Virus record (IMG/VR): IMGVR_UViG_3300022848_000893
Location: 1 to 22,696 of that record
Origin: a virus
Strand: one strand, 5' to 3'
DNA length: 22,696 nucleotides
Shown here: positions 7,229-15,313 of the stretch, piece after piece
Layout of the letters: each line of letters opens with the position of its first letter
Position numbering within the stretch: position 1 is the first letter of the stretch
The notes under the pieces: model-generated
Database searches by the model: none
What the model was told of the DNA's origin: nothing
Seen by the model: the letters and a program-made list of their open reading frames with translations, nothing else
Position numbers and translations under genes: made by a program

Positions 7229-9181
7229 ATGGCTTCAACTGCAGAATTAACAGTAACATCAATCTCCTTAAAAGAGGCGAACGGCAAATTACCAGTCACA
7301 TCGGTACCCGCCGACTTCTTTCCCAGTATTGGCGACGAAATTATAGTGAAGTGGGTAGTTGATTTAAGTGGCAACCACGGCGACCCTTCCTCAACTGCTT
7401 TCGAGATATACAATGCTGAACTGATGATTGACTTAGCTGCCTTTGTAGAGACGGGTAGGTACTTTCATCCAAGAGGCATAAAACCATGGACAGGATTCTT
7501 CGCGAAAATGCCTGCAGCCCCAGGAACGATTGACGCTGTATTACTGACTAATGAAGAGTCTTATTTTGGGGCTTTGAACGGTGTAATGAGCATAGAAGTA
7601 ATCAGCGCCACCCAGTTCGCGGCATCCCTTTCCTTCATGCTTACTGCAGACCAAGGGAATTACTTTGGAGGACAGCTATTCAAGAACAGTGCTCGAATGG
7701 TTAAGAACCATGTAATGAATGCGACAGAGTTCAATAATACATTCAACAGTGTTTACAATAATTCGCGCTCTTTAGGAGCGTATTTCTACGTTCGACAACT
7801 CAGCGAGAACATACTACTTGATTATCAGTTCCCCCTTCGTGCCGCTTGGTATAATGAGGCAATCACCGTTGGTGCCAATGGTCCAAACTGGGAATTGACA
7901 AGAGCAGCCGTTCCCGTTACGGGAATGAGTGAGTATGCCGACACTAAAATAGAATTCACTGTCGATGATAACGGTCACACATTGAATGCAGTGCGGGTGA
8001 TGCTGTTTAGGAAGAAAGAAGGAGCGAATGACTTGGGCTTTGTTTCTGATTTAATGCTTGAGCAAGATGCATTCGCGAACGTTCCTGTCGGCACAGCTCC
8101 CATAATCGGATTCCTCAAAGAACCTTCTATAGTGACACAAGCTGCAGGAGTAATCACATTGAGTTGTATCGCTGATAAAGACTTGCTTGATGTAGGAAAT
8201 CAGTATTACTTGGCATTCATCTTGTTTCTTGATATTGGTGGAGGTGACACTATCAGTCAGACCTTTATGCAGCCAACGCCTATTCCAGTGACTGGTGTTC
8301 CCGAGCCTGTGACACTTTCTTTCTTGGATTATATGGGGAATCTAAGGACAACCATTGCAGGGAAAGCAGTGGCATGTCCACAAGAGAGAATTCGATACAC
8401 ATTTCAAATCGATGTCGGCCAGTACAAGATTGATGCTCTTGCAAATAATCTTCCTTCACTTGGCTTCAAGAATGACATCAATATGATTGAAGTGAGCTTT
8501 GTGGATGCAGGAACGAACGAAGTATTGCACCAATTTACATCAAGCAGAGTTGGTGGAGGTCCATGGAGTGGCAATATTCTCGAATATTTTGAGGACGCTT
8601 CTACAGCGCGATATTGGTTCACCCACAGGATACCGTACTTCAACCTTCAAGGATTTCCCGATTGGACTGATAAGACTATCGAGATTCGCTGGAGATTTAT
8701 GTTCAGATACTTCCTTTCCTTCCCGTTCAATACGACTGTTTTCTACAATTACACTCAAGAATTGGAAGTGAAGAAATATGATGTTCTTGTCGCAGCGCCT
8801 ACCCGAATGATTCAGAATATCTTGTTTTATAATCCCGACAATGGATATCCACTGACTTCACTGTGCAACCTTGACTCAGTAAGAGTTCGGGTGCAATTAA
8901 CGGCAGACTGGATTGGTCAGAAAATCAAGCTTATTCCAATGATAGACCGTGCTGCTTATGGACTGCAGTATTTCGGCGCTGCATTCATTCAAGAGGAAGA
9001 CACAGCACCACCCGAATTCCCGTTTGCGAACAAGACAGAACAGGAGTTGAGTTCTATAATATTCGACGCTGACAATGAGTTTGACTTGGTAACGGGGCAA
9101 GGATATTTCTCGATAGATTTAACACAGCTTGACGATTACACTCAGTACATGGTGAGCGCACTTGCACAAAATAAATTCTAA
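7229..9181 (+). CDS. Large tail-tip/receptor-binding candidate (650 aa)
   Basis: No family is recognised. The 650-aa protein is beta-rich throughout, low in lysine runs, has no coiled coil or signal peptide, and has very few cysteines (CIADK, ACPQERI, LCNLDS). Repeating strand patterns with Tyr/Phe/Trp suggest several beta-sandwich domains, for example about 1-170, 180-350, 360-510 and 520-650. It starts 5 nt after the preceding stop, with ATG in an AAAAAC context and no Shine-Dalgarno. It lies between the hub-like protein and another tail protein, which points to a tail-tip, fibre or upper-baseplate component that may contact the host surface. The function is inferred from position and composition only. 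Base usage is AT-richer than in the tape-measure front half. Confidence 0.5.
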   Translation: MASTAELTVTSISLKEANGKLPVTSVPADFFPSIGDEIIVKWVVDLSGNHGDPSSTAFEIYNAELMIDLAAFVETGRYFHPRGIKPWTGFFAKMPAAPGTIDAVLLTNEESYFGALNGVMSIEVISATQFAASLSFMLTADQGNYFGGQLFKNSARMVKNHVMNATEFNNTFNSVYNNSRSLGAYFYVRQLSENILLDYQFPLRAAWYNEAITVGANGPNWELTRAAVPVTGMSEYADTKIEFTVDDNGHTLNAVRVMLFRKKEGANDLGFVSDLMLEQDAFANVPVGTAPIIGFLKEPSIVTQAAGVITLSCIADKDLLDVGNQYYLAFILFLDIGGGDTISQTFMQPTPIPVTGVPEPVTLSFLDYMGNLRTTIAGKAVACPQERIRYTFQIDVGQYKIDALANNLPSLGFKNDINMIEVSFVDAGTNEVLHQFTSSRVGGGPWSGNILEYFEDASTARYWFTHRIPYFNLQGFPDWTDKTIEIRWRFMFRYFLSFPFNTTVFYNYTQELEVKKYDVLVAAPTRMIQNILFYNPDNGYPLTSLCNLDSVRVRVQLTADWIGQKIKLIPMIDRAAYGLQYFGAAFIQEEDTAPPEFPFANKTEQELSSIIFDADNEFDLVTGQGYFSIDLTQLDDYTQYMVSALAQNKF

Positions 9182-9184
9182 GTC

Positions 9185-10405
9185 ATGCCAGAAATAATTG
9201 AAATTAATATTCCAAACGTACACTCAGCACTTCCCTTTAAAGTTGGTGTTGAAAAGAAAGTTTTGCCTTTGAAATATGACTGCCTTGAAACATGTGGTCA
9301 GGATAATTTCTGCACCGACTGTGACAACGATTTGCCTTTTGCTTACTCTGCAGTCCCGGGAGACACTTTGCACCTTCAATTCTTACTTGAGGACACGTTT
9401 AACCTTGACCCATTGAATCCGACTTATGGTTGGAATGTAGATGATACAACTCACTGGCTTGAATTGGACCTAATGAATGCAGACGGAACGGTTGCTCTTG
9501 CGGACATTACGAATGAGTCTTGGATGGGGCAATATGTGACTGGTTTTGCTGTAGGAAACACCGAAGGAATTTCTTGGCAGAATGTGAATATTCGCTTCAC
9601 TGATTTGATGCTTCTAAGGTTAAACTGTGAGGACTTCTATTTCAGAGTGAAAGTTTGTACCTCGTCACTGGACATTCCAGACGATAACCTTTGGCTGTTC
9701 ATTGCTTCCGCTCCTGTTCTTGCAGACATTACAGCACAAGCAAGTGATTGGACAGGGAATATGATTGTACTTACCGATTCGGGGATTGTTCTTGTTTCCG
9801 ACGGTGAAAATTGGGTTGTGAATCCGACACAGCCAGTGAACGGTGACTATGCTTGGTTCGTTTACCAAGGGCAGTGGCACGAATTAATCGCTGGAAACTG
9901 GGAGAAGGATGTAACCTATGAACCAGAGTACAATAATGTTTGCGAAGAATTTAGGTACTGTGCAAGTGTACCATTCAAGAAAGTTCGTTGTGAAGAAACT
10001 GTTCATGTTTGTTCAAATCCTGCTTCTGTTCCCGCTATTGATTGCAACGGTACAATCTATGGTACCGAGCCAACTCAAGAAGTAGGTGATTGGGAGTATT
10101 CTAATTGTTTCCGCTTCCCTGCTTGGTTCGAATTAACATGCCTCAGTCCTCAGAATGAAATCACAGACGGTGGCGCAGTGATCTCTGAAACATTAACAAG
10201 TGATTATGTCCTTCAAGCAGTGCTTCCAGAGGTGGTTGCTCGACGACTTGCCGCGGCCTTTATGATTCAAGGATTCACAGTTGAAGGAATGACTTTTGAC
10301 AGCGTTTCGGAAGTGTGTAAGAACAACGATGAGGGCAACGATTGGCACGTTAATATCAAGCTCGGTAAAGAGGAATGTCGAGGAATTGGAAACGAGTGTG
10401 AATAA
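9185..10405 (+). CDS. Cysteine-rich virion/tail protein (406 aa)
   Basis: No family is recognised. I count 16 cysteines in 406 residues, arranged mostly in pairs: CLETC and CTDC near residue 35, NCEDF/KVC, VCEEFRYC, RCEETVHVC, and CRGIGNEC at the C-terminus. There is no signal peptide, so the protein is made in the cytoplasm, where disulfides would not normally form; metal binding or disulfides formed after release are both possible. A central segment with GDYAWFVYQGQWHEL and GNWEKDV resembles the short beta-rich repeats of carbohydrate-contacting or fibre proteins. It begins 3 nt after the preceding stop and closes the tail-tip cluster, before a promoter and structured leader. A tail-tip or adhesion role is inferred from position. 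Confidence 0.5.
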   Translation: MPEIIEINIPNVHSALPFKVGVEKKVLPLKYDCLETCGQDNFCTDCDNDLPFAYSAVPGDTLHLQFLLEDTFNLDPLNPTYGWNVDDTTHWLELDLMNADGTVALADITNESWMGQYVTGFAVGNTEGISWQNVNIRFTDLMLLRLNCEDFYFRVKVCTSSLDIPDDNLWLFIASAPVLADITAQASDWTGNMIVLTDSGIVLVSDGENWVVNPTQPVNGDYAWFVYQGQWHELIAGNWEKDVTYEPEYNNVCEEFRYCASVPFKKVRCEETVHVCSNPASVPAIDCNGTIYGTEPTQEVGDWEYSNCFRFPAWFELTCLSPQNEITDGGAVISETLTSDYVLQAVLPEVVARRLAAAFMIQGFTVEGMTFDSVSEVCKNNDEGNDWHVNIKLGKEECRGIGNECE

Positions 10406-10412
10406 AATCACC

Positions 10413-10420
10413 TATATTTG
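10413..10420 (+). promoter_or_regulatory. Promoter -7 box for the candidate tail-tube gene
   Basis: TATATTTG at 10413-10420 matches TAnnTTTG. No good -33 TTTG lies at 19-21 nt; a TTG at 10386-10388 is 24 nt away. By the spacing seen at the other promoters here, transcription should start near 10425, which is the first base of a leader hairpin, leaving a leader of about 80 nt before the ATG at 10505. Confidence 0.6.
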
Positions 10421-10424
10421 AACC

Positions 10425-10446
10425 GTGCGACTTGCCAAGGGCGCAC
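10425..10446 (+). promoter_or_regulatory. 5'-end hairpin of the tail-tube leader
   Basis: GTGCG (10425-10429) pairs with CGCAC (10442-10446). Inside this, CTTG (10431-10434) is complementary to CAAG (10436-10439), so the arm can extend, with the innermost pairs probably open. Because the predicted transcript begins at or near 10425, the hairpin would sit at the extreme 5' end, a position that often protects mRNA from decay. That role is inference. Confidence 0.5.
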
Positions 10447-10454
10447 GTAGCCAC

Positions 10455-10488
10455 GAGGGTGAACGACCACCCTACAATTCAATGGTCG
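10455..10488 (+). promoter_or_regulatory. Candidate pseudoknot in the tail-tube leader (copy 1 of a two-copy element)
   Basis: CGACCA (10464-10469) pairs with TGGTCG (10483-10488) around a 13-nt loop CCCTACAATTCAA. AGGG (10456-10459) just upstream can pair with the loop's CCCT (10470-10473). This is a compact H-type pseudoknot with no bases between the two stems and a 9-nt A-rich last loop. Alternatively AGGGTG (10456-10461) can form a simple hairpin with CACCCT (10468-10473), which excludes the closing stem. The element ends 16 nt before the ATG. A second copy with the same loop start, but different stem bases, precedes the capsid gene. Confidence 0.55.
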
Positions 10489-10504
10489 ATTAAACATTCT
10501 TCAA

Positions 10505-11056
10505 ATGTCTTTTTGTAATTCAGAATGTGCGGATGATATTCTGCAAATCGCAGGGAGTGGTTGTGAAATCATCACTCGTCCTGCAGGAATTAAAAGAGTA
10601 ATTTTCGGAAGGTGTGACATTACGTTCTTAGACCTTCAGGACTTAGACGAATGGGCAGCGAAACTCACTGCAAATGAAATTCACGCTACAGGCGATATTC
10701 TTGGAAGCAAGCCGAAAGGCTCTACAACCAAAAAGAAACTCGCTTCATGCAGACCACAGCAAGTGACTGGTGGTACCAAGTCGATAGCATTCACAGACTC
10801 GAATTCAGACAATACAAATTTCACGGATTATGCTTTCTATAATTCAGTGCAATTGAATTCTGGTGGAATGGTCTTTGGATATATCACTTGTGACGACTTG
10901 TTCTACGGTTGGTTCAGTGATTTCAGTGCAGAGGTGGACGATGTTCGCTCTGAAAGTAACGAAGAGGAAATGGTATTTGATATGACATTGGAGTACAATG
11001 CAATTCAAATGATGGTTCCTGTTCTAATCCCAGGACTGGACGCAATCTTGAACTAA
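10505..11056 (+). CDS. Candidate major tail (tube) protein
   Basis: The 183-aa protein has the size and beta-rich, acidic C-terminal pattern of siphophage tail-tube proteins, including FGYITCDDLFYGWFSDFSAE and EEEMVFDMTLEYNA. It has its own promoter box and an 80-nt structured leader, as expected for a very abundant virion protein. The ATG context is CTTCAA-ATG without a Shine-Dalgarno. Position is unusual: tube genes normally lie between the tail terminator and the chaperones, whereas this one follows the tail-tip genes and directly precedes the portal (next ATG follows the TAA at once). Five cysteines occur in the N-terminal half and one in FGYITCDD. No specific family motif is visible. Alternative readings are a head decoration or a head-tail joining protein. 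Confidence 0.5.
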   Translation: MSFCNSECADDILQIAGSGCEIITRPAGIKRVIFGRCDITFLDLQDLDEWAAKLTANEIHATGDILGSKPKGSTTKKKLASCRPQQVTGGTKSIAFTDSNSDNTNFTDYAFYNSVQLNSGGMVFGYITCDDLFYGWFSDFSAEVDDVRSESNEEEMVFDMTLEYNAIQMMVPVLIPGLDAILN

Positions 11057-12763
11057 ATGTTCGACGACGAAAAATTCTTTAGAGAATTCTTTTCATACCC
11101 TTCGCCTGCAGCCTTGGAGCTGTGGGCGAATGAGTATGATGAAATGACCGTTCACACCCGTGGACGTGTGCCTGTTAAGCTTATAAAAGAGCGCAGACCT
11201 TACGAGGACGAGGTCATTCAAAAGTATCGACAACAAGCCTACGAGCCAATCACAAAGGACCCTATTGACAGGGCAATCAACAACCTTCAACGCATATTCA
11301 GCAAGTCTCAAGTGAACATCGAAGTTCCAGAGAATATTGACGAGTATCTAAGCGAAAACAATTTCAGCGGCTTGACCTTCAACGGCTTTATCCGGAAAGC
11401 AATTATTCGAAGAATGATTGAAGACCCGAATGGCGCACTGTGTTGGTTTCCTGCAGGAAAAGGATTGGAGCAAGGAAATGAAGCTGTTCAAGTGAAGCCG
11501 TATGTCGTTGTGTCAAAGAACATCTTGCACTTTGACGAGCATGTAATGACTTGGCACAGTCACGAAAAGTCCATTGTCTTAACGGACAAAGGCGAAGTCT
11601 ATGAAGGTGAAATCTACTATGTAATCACCGAAAATGCGTATTATCGATATGAGCAGTTCGGTAAGAAGGAAGACAAGAAATTCCGTCACATCCTAATCTA
11701 CAAGCACTCGTTAAATTTCCTTCCTGTCATTGTACTGGGAGGCGAATTGAGTGGAGAGATTAATGACAGAACGAACACCGAGATTCTATTTCTTACAAGC
11801 TACTTTTCCTCGTTTAAAGCATTCGCGAATGAAGCTATAAGGCAGTTCTCAGACCACCAGGGAGCTATGACCGTGTCGGGATTTCCTATTCGTGAAATGG
11901 ATTCTATTTCTTGCCCGAACAATTCTTGCAAGAATGGTTGGATTTACGATAACGACAGGAGAAAATCTGTTTGCCCCGATTGTGACGGGAACGGTATTAT
12001 TCTTCCTTCGGGAAGCCCCTACGGTGTATATCTCAGACCTCCAAGAAAAGGCCCTCTACAGGACAATAACTCCGACCCCGTTCCTGCAGTAAGATTCATC
12101 ACTCCACCTGTGGAGATTTTGAAATATATGGGGGAGCACACCAACAGCCTAATTGACAAAGCTGAAAAGGCTCTGAATCTGCTATTCATACAAGAGGCTC
12201 AAAGTGGAACGGCAAAGGAAATCGACAGGGAAGACAAGGTTGCTACTCTGGACAAGATTGGCGAGAACGTTTACATGAACATCGTCTTTAATTCGATGAA
12301 GATTATCAGCGGCCTTATCAATAACAACGAGGGTGATAAACCAATCATCAACCTTCCTCCAACCTTTACAGTTAAGTCCGAGCAGGAGTTGATTGATGAA
12401 CTGGGAACACTTCGAAAAGACGGAGCACCCGAGTTCATTGTTTCAGAGGCATCTATGGACTTGCTGCGTAGTAGGTACGGCTCAAATCCTAAAGTTCTTT
12501 TCAAAGCGAAGATTCTACGTGCTTACGACACATTCTTCACCTACAGCACCGAACAGAAGAACAACCTTCAAGCATCGGGAGCAATGACACAAGAAGAGTT
12601 CTTGAAGTCTGTTCACGCTCCTACAGTGTTGGCTAAGATTGCTCTTGAGATGGGCGACAAGTTCTATGAAGCTACTTATGAAGCTATCTTCACCAAGTTG
12701 AACGCTGGAATGGCTGAATATGTGGCGGGAAGAATTGTTGATGATAAAGGAAGGTTAGAATGA
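11057..12763 (+). CDS. Portal protein with a CX4C...CX2C zinc-ribbon-like insertion
   Basis: The 568-aa protein has portal-type size and position, next to a Mu-F/gp7-type minor head gene. Typical features are helical stretches flanking a central beta region (GEVYEGEIYYVITENAYYRYEQFG), the segment LPVIVLGGELSGE, a long helical stem region (EHTNSLIDKAEKALNLLFIQEA) and a helical C-terminus. Portals form the dodecameric DNA channel at one capsid vertex. A remarkable insertion at residues 286-313 has C286, C291, C306 and C309; the second pair is in CPDCDGNG, an exact match to the DnaJ-type CxxCxGxG zinc motif. I know of no standard role for such a motif in portals. It starts directly after the preceding TAA and overlaps the next ATG (AATGA). 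Confidence 0.82.
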   Translation: MFDDEKFFREFFSYPSPAALELWANEYDEMTVHTRGRVPVKLIKERRPYEDEVIQKYRQQAYEPITKDPIDRAINNLQRIFSKSQVNIEVPENIDEYLSENNFSGLTFNGFIRKAIIRRMIEDPNGALCWFPAGKGLEQGNEAVQVKPYVVVSKNILHFDEHVMTWHSHEKSIVLTDKGEVYEGEIYYVITENAYYRYEQFGKKEDKKFRHILIYKHSLNFLPVIVLGGELSGEINDRTNTEILFLTSYFSSFKAFANEAIRQFSDHQGAMTVSGFPIREMDSISCPNNSCKNGWIYDNDRRKSVCPDCDGNGIILPSGSPYGVYLRPPRKGPLQDNNSDPVPAVRFITPPVEILKYMGEHTNSLIDKAEKALNLLFIQEAQSGTAKEIDREDKVATLDKIGENVYMNIVFNSMKIISGLINNNEGDKPIINLPPTFTVKSEQELIDELGTLRKDGAPEFIVSEASMDLLRSRYGSNPKVLFKAKILRAYDTFFTYSTEQKNNLQASGAMTQEEFLKSVHAPTVLAKIALEMGDKFYEATYEAIFTKLNAGMAEYVAGRIVDDKGRLE

Positions 12764-13575
12764 ACCTTTGGGATGCGAACGAGAAAATAGCAAGCGACGC
12801 TGAAAAGAGATTCCTTCGCTCCTTGACTGCAGTACAAAAGGAAATCTTCAAGATAGTAATGTCTAAGCTGTATGACTTTCCTATTGAAGGAGGAAGGTTT
12901 GTGACTGGGAGAAACACAGCAGACCTAATCAATGAAATCACTCGTTTGCTTCGTGGTGTATTGGCTGATTCAGACTATCGAACAACGGTCACTGATATGC
13001 TTCTTGACCTTGATGGAATCGCAGAGAACACGGCTGCAGCACACAAAGAAATCAATGGTATTTCTATTTCAAAGAATCTATTAAATTCTCAAAAGTTAAT
13101 CGCTCGGGACCAAGTCATAAGCTCCTTGATTGATTCAAATGTAGACGGAAGATTCATAAGCCCCATGAAGCGGATAATCTACAGTCGTGTGAACTTTGGA
13201 ACAAGCATCACTGAAACCGAAAAGCTTCTAAGGGAATTCATACAAGGCGCTGATGGTGATTTGGGTATTCTTCAACGCTATGCAGGGCAAGTGGCTACTG
13301 ATACGTTCAATGGATTTGAGGGCGCTATTAATCAAAAAGTGAAGGAAGAGTACAACTTGACGGTGATAGCTTATGTGAACAGCTTGGTTGAGGACTCAAG
13401 AAAACAATGTATTCGATGGGTGAATATGGGTGAAATCTCTGACGATGTATTGGAAGATGAAATCGCTTGGGCTTATAACAACGGCTCTGGTATGAGGCCG
13501 TTTACTGTTCCCGAAAACTTCTGCGAGAACCGTGGGGGATTCAAGTGCCGGCACACAGCATATCCAATTCGATAA
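12760..13575 (+). CDS. Minor head protein (phage Mu gpF/SPP1 gp7 family)
   Basis: The 271-aa protein is mostly helical with a cysteine/histidine-bearing C-terminus: KQCIRW at C217, ENFCENRGG at C255 and FKCRHTAYP with C263 and H265. The C...N-R-GG-x-x-CRH...P pattern is typical of the C-terminal domain of Mu F-type head morphogenesis proteins. Members bind the portal and travel inside or next to the head; SPP1 gp7 affects DNA ejection. It overlaps the portal stop by 4 nt (ATGA), so the pair is translationally coupled. At 271 aa it is in the normal size range. The ATG is supported by the overlap and by a helical N-terminus with no alternative upstream. Confidence 0.85.
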   Translation: MNLWDANEKIASDAEKRFLRSLTAVQKEIFKIVMSKLYDFPIEGGRFVTGRNTADLINEITRLLRGVLADSDYRTTVTDMLLDLDGIAENTAAAHKEINGISISKNLLNSQKLIARDQVISSLIDSNVDGRFISPMKRIIYSRVNFGTSITETEKLLREFIQGADGDLGILQRYAGQVATDTFNGFEGAINQKVKEEYNLTVIAYVNSLVEDSRKQCIRWVNMGEISDDVLEDEIAWAYNNGSGMRPFTVPENFCENRGGFKCRHTAYPIR

Positions 13576-13580
13576 AATTC

Positions 13581-13588
13581 TATCTTTG
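13581..13588 (+). promoter_or_regulatory. Promoter -7 box for the spanin-like genes
   Basis: TATCTTTG at 13581-13588 lies between the minor head stop and the ATG at 13593. It ends exactly 4 nt before the ATG, as at 1113 and 21635, so a leaderless mRNA is predicted. No TTTG is visible at the -33 spacing. Confidence 0.65.
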
Positions 13589-13592
13589 ATTT

Positions 13593-13946
13593 ATGAAAAC
13601 GATTGAAAAAGTCATTTTGATAGCTGTGGTTCTATTGCTCGGGTTTCTGTCCTACATGCTATGGCAAAAGGATAAAGAGGTTCAAGTGCTGCAGGAAAGC
13701 AGGACGCAATTCATCAACCAATTATCAGTTCTCACAGAATCGAGAATCGAAGAATCTGACAAGGTTGTTCTGCAGCTAAGAAAAGAAGTCCAGGTTCTCG
13801 ACACAGAATACAAATCGCTTTTGATAGCATTGGAGAAATCCATGAAGTCCGGGGCACAAATTCCAAAGAAGTATGAAGACCAACTTAAGAAGCTTCGTGA
13901 CATGTCTGCTTTTGATGTTTACAGTATTATCACAGGCACAGATTGA
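13593..13946 (+). CDS. Inner-membrane spanin-like protein (i-spanin candidate)
   Basis: The 117-aa protein has one N-terminal membrane span (residues about 6-23, VILIAVVLLLGFLSYMLW) followed by a periplasmic coiled coil rich in E, K, Q and L (about 25-105). This is the architecture of i-spanins such as lambda Rz, which bridge to an outer-membrane partner and disrupt the outer membrane at the end of lysis. A second secretory ORF overlaps its last 74 nt in another frame, and an amidase gene follows: the classical lysis context. Sequence similarity to Rz is not apparent, so the call rests on topology and neighbours. An alternative is a small membrane-anchored protein unrelated to lysis. Confidence 0.6.
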   Translation: MKTIEKVILIAVVLLLGFLSYMLWQKDKEVQVLQESRTQFINQLSVLTESRIEESDKVVLQLRKEVQVLDTEYKSLLIALEKSMKSGAQIPKKYEDQLKKLRDMSAFDVYSIITGTD

Positions 13947-14322
13947 TACTTGCTCCTGCAATTACGGGGTGAACTTAAATGCCGCGGGTGATACTGTTTA
14001 TGTTCTAAGCTATTCGCAAGGATTGACGGTTGCAAAAATTCACATTGAAAAAGAGCAGTACAAAGAACAGTTTAAATCCTGTTCTTACAACCTTGAACTG
14101 ACTAAGAAGCTCATTCAAAACAGGCTCAATCAACTTAACAACTGCAGCGAGAGGGAAGACCAATACATGTTTCAAATATCGGAATTAAAGAACGTCATTG
14201 ATGCCTACGAAATAGAACAAGGCAGCTATGCACTAAGGGAAAGAAAGCACGAAAGGCAAAAATGGATGATTGGAGGAAGCGGAGTGATTCTGATTGTGGC
14301 CGCTTTATTTGTGCCAAATTAA
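13873..14322 (+). CDS. Exported coiled-coil protein, candidate spanin partner
   Basis: The 149-aa protein starts inside the preceding gene in the +1 frame (74-nt overlap). Residues 1-22 form a signal peptide (MKTNLRSF, hydrophobic LLLMFTVL, then SQA and a likely cut before Q). Residues about 55-125 are coiled-coil-like, and residues about 131-148 (WMIGGSGVILIVAALFV) form a second hydrophobic segment at the C-terminus. Cysteines at C27, C29, C57 and C81 lie in the exported part. An o-spanin should be a lipoprotein, but no convincing lipobox is present (neither FVTC nor DTC fits). So either the anchoring differs from lambda Rz1, with a C-terminal span, or the role is different. The overlap and lysis context support a spanin-type partnership. 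Confidence 0.55.
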   Translation: MKTNLRSFVTCLLLMFTVLSQAQIDTCSCNYGVNLNAAGDTVYVLSYSQGLTVAKIHIEKEQYKEQFKSCSYNLELTKKLIQNRLNQLNNCSEREDQYMFQISELKNVIDAYEIEQGSYALRERKHERQKWMIGGSGVILIVAALFVPN

Positions 14323-14386
14323 CCGAATAACAGACTTTCTACTTGATTGCACGGCATTATAAGCCCCAACCTTCAATCGTTTAAAA

Positions 14387-14965
14387 ATGCCCTCTAAAAA
14401 TCACGAGCTTGAGTTCTTGATGATACATTGCACCTATACCAAGAAATCGCTTCGGGTTTCGAAAGGTATGCTTCAACGTTGGCACATGGGCCCCAAGAAA
14501 CTCGCTGCAGGGAAATATCAATATCTCGATAAAGAGTTCAAGTCCTTAGCAGCTTTGCCAAATGACGTTATTGACGGGCAGAGCATAAAGACGTTCACTG
14601 GCCGTGGGTGGAATAGATTAGGGTATTCTGGAATGTGGACTCTTGAAGGAGGGTACTTAGAATTGACACCGTACAACGAAGACCCTTGGGTTGATGAAAA
14701 GGAAAAGACTTGGGGCGCTGCAGGGATGAACAGTTCTACTCGACATTTCGTTTACGAAGGTGGTCGGGGAGCAAAAGGAGCAGAGGACACAAGAACACCT
14801 CAGCAACTGTTGGCCATGGAAATTTGGGTACTGGACCATATCTCAAAGTTCCCCAAAATCAAGATTCTTGGTCATAACCAAGTCAGCTCAAAGGAGTGCC
14901 CTGCGTTCAATGTTCCTTCGTGGTGTCGTGAGATTGGTGTTTCTGAGGAAAACATCTATCTTTGA
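14387..14965 (+). CDS. N-acetylmuramoyl-L-alanine amidase endolysin (Amidase_2/T7 lysozyme type)
   Basis: The 192-aa enzyme cleaves the amide bond between N-acetylmuramic acid and L-alanine in peptidoglycan. Visible motifs are H14 in FLMIHCT (first zinc ligand), SSTRHFVYEGG, and GHNQVSSKECPAF with H163, K169 and C171. The H-x5-K-x-C spacing is that of T7 lysozyme (H122, K128, C130), so zinc ligands and the catalytic lysine are intact. There is no signal peptide or cell-wall-binding domain, so export depends on a holin; a holin candidate lies 4 kb downstream. The start follows A-rich TTTAAAA-ATG. The preceding 64 nt (14323-14386) show no promoter box, so the gene is probably read from the spanin promoter. 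Its TGA overlaps the next promoter box. Confidence 0.92.
   Translation: MPSKNHELEFLMIHCTYTKKSLRVSKGMLQRWHMGPKKLAAGKYQYLDKEFKSLAALPNDVIDGQSIKTFTGRGWNRLGYSGMWTLEGGYLELTPYNEDPWVDEKEKTWGAAGMNSSTRHFVYEGGRGAKGAEDTRTPQQLLAMEIWVLDHISKFPKIKILGHNQVSSKECPAFNVPSWCREIGVSEENIYL
14935..14964 (+). promoter_or_regulatory. Promoter overlapping the amidase stop codon
   Basis: TTG (14935-14937), then 19 nt, then TATCTTTG (14957-14964). The box overlaps the amidase TGA (14963-14965). The predicted start is near 14969, giving a leader of about 33 nt, rich in A and lacking a Shine-Dalgarno, before the ATG at 15002. It would drive the small unknown gene and the scaffold-like gene. Confidence 0.65.
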
Positions 14966-15001
14966 TACTCATTGTCAAACTATTATCAAAAAAACAATAC
15001 C

Positions 15002-15292
15002 ATGGTAAAAAATTCAGCGGTCAATATTAAAGACCTACACACTGGCAGGTTGTTCAAGCTTTCTGAAAAAGCCTACAGAACAAGCCTCGCAAAGCAAACA
15101 TTTGAGCAGAACGGCAAGAAGGTTCAGCGATATGTGATTGAGAGGGAAGAGAAGTTAAATGCTACAGAAATCATTGAGCTCATTGCGACTCTTGACGACA
15201 AGTTGAGAATTCAAGGTTACTTGAATGACCCTCGTGTGACTGTTAAGAAAGCAGCTCAAGAAAGACTTGAGGAAGTTTCAAAAAACGACTAA
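15002..15292 (+). CDS. Small protein of unknown function upstream of scaffold (96 aa)
   Basis: I do not recognise a family. The protein is about 96 aa, charged and K/E-rich. Its N-terminal part (VNIKDLHTGRLFKLSEKAYRTSL) looks beta-strand rich, and the C-terminal 50 residues are helical. I chose the ATG at 15002: a TTG in the same frame at 14972 would place the start only 3 nt after the predicted transcription start and has no translation signal. The upstream A-rich sequence fits Bacteroidota initiation. It is encoded directly before the scaffold-like gene, 21 nt apart, on the same transcript, so a capsid-assembly or decoration role is possible. Confidence 0.6.
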   Translation: MVKNSAVNIKDLHTGRLFKLSEKAYRTSLAKQTFEQNGKKVQRYVIEREEKLNATEIIELIATLDDKLRIQGYLNDPRVTVKKAAQERLEEVSKND

Positions 15293-15313
15293 GCCCTTGC
15301 AATAAATGTTGAT

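Noticed and set aside
14972-15001. TTG start for the gene ending at 15292
   Set aside because: It would begin about 3 nt after the predicted transcription start and adds a Lys/Asn/Tyr stretch with no domain; the ATG at 15002 has a better A-rich context.
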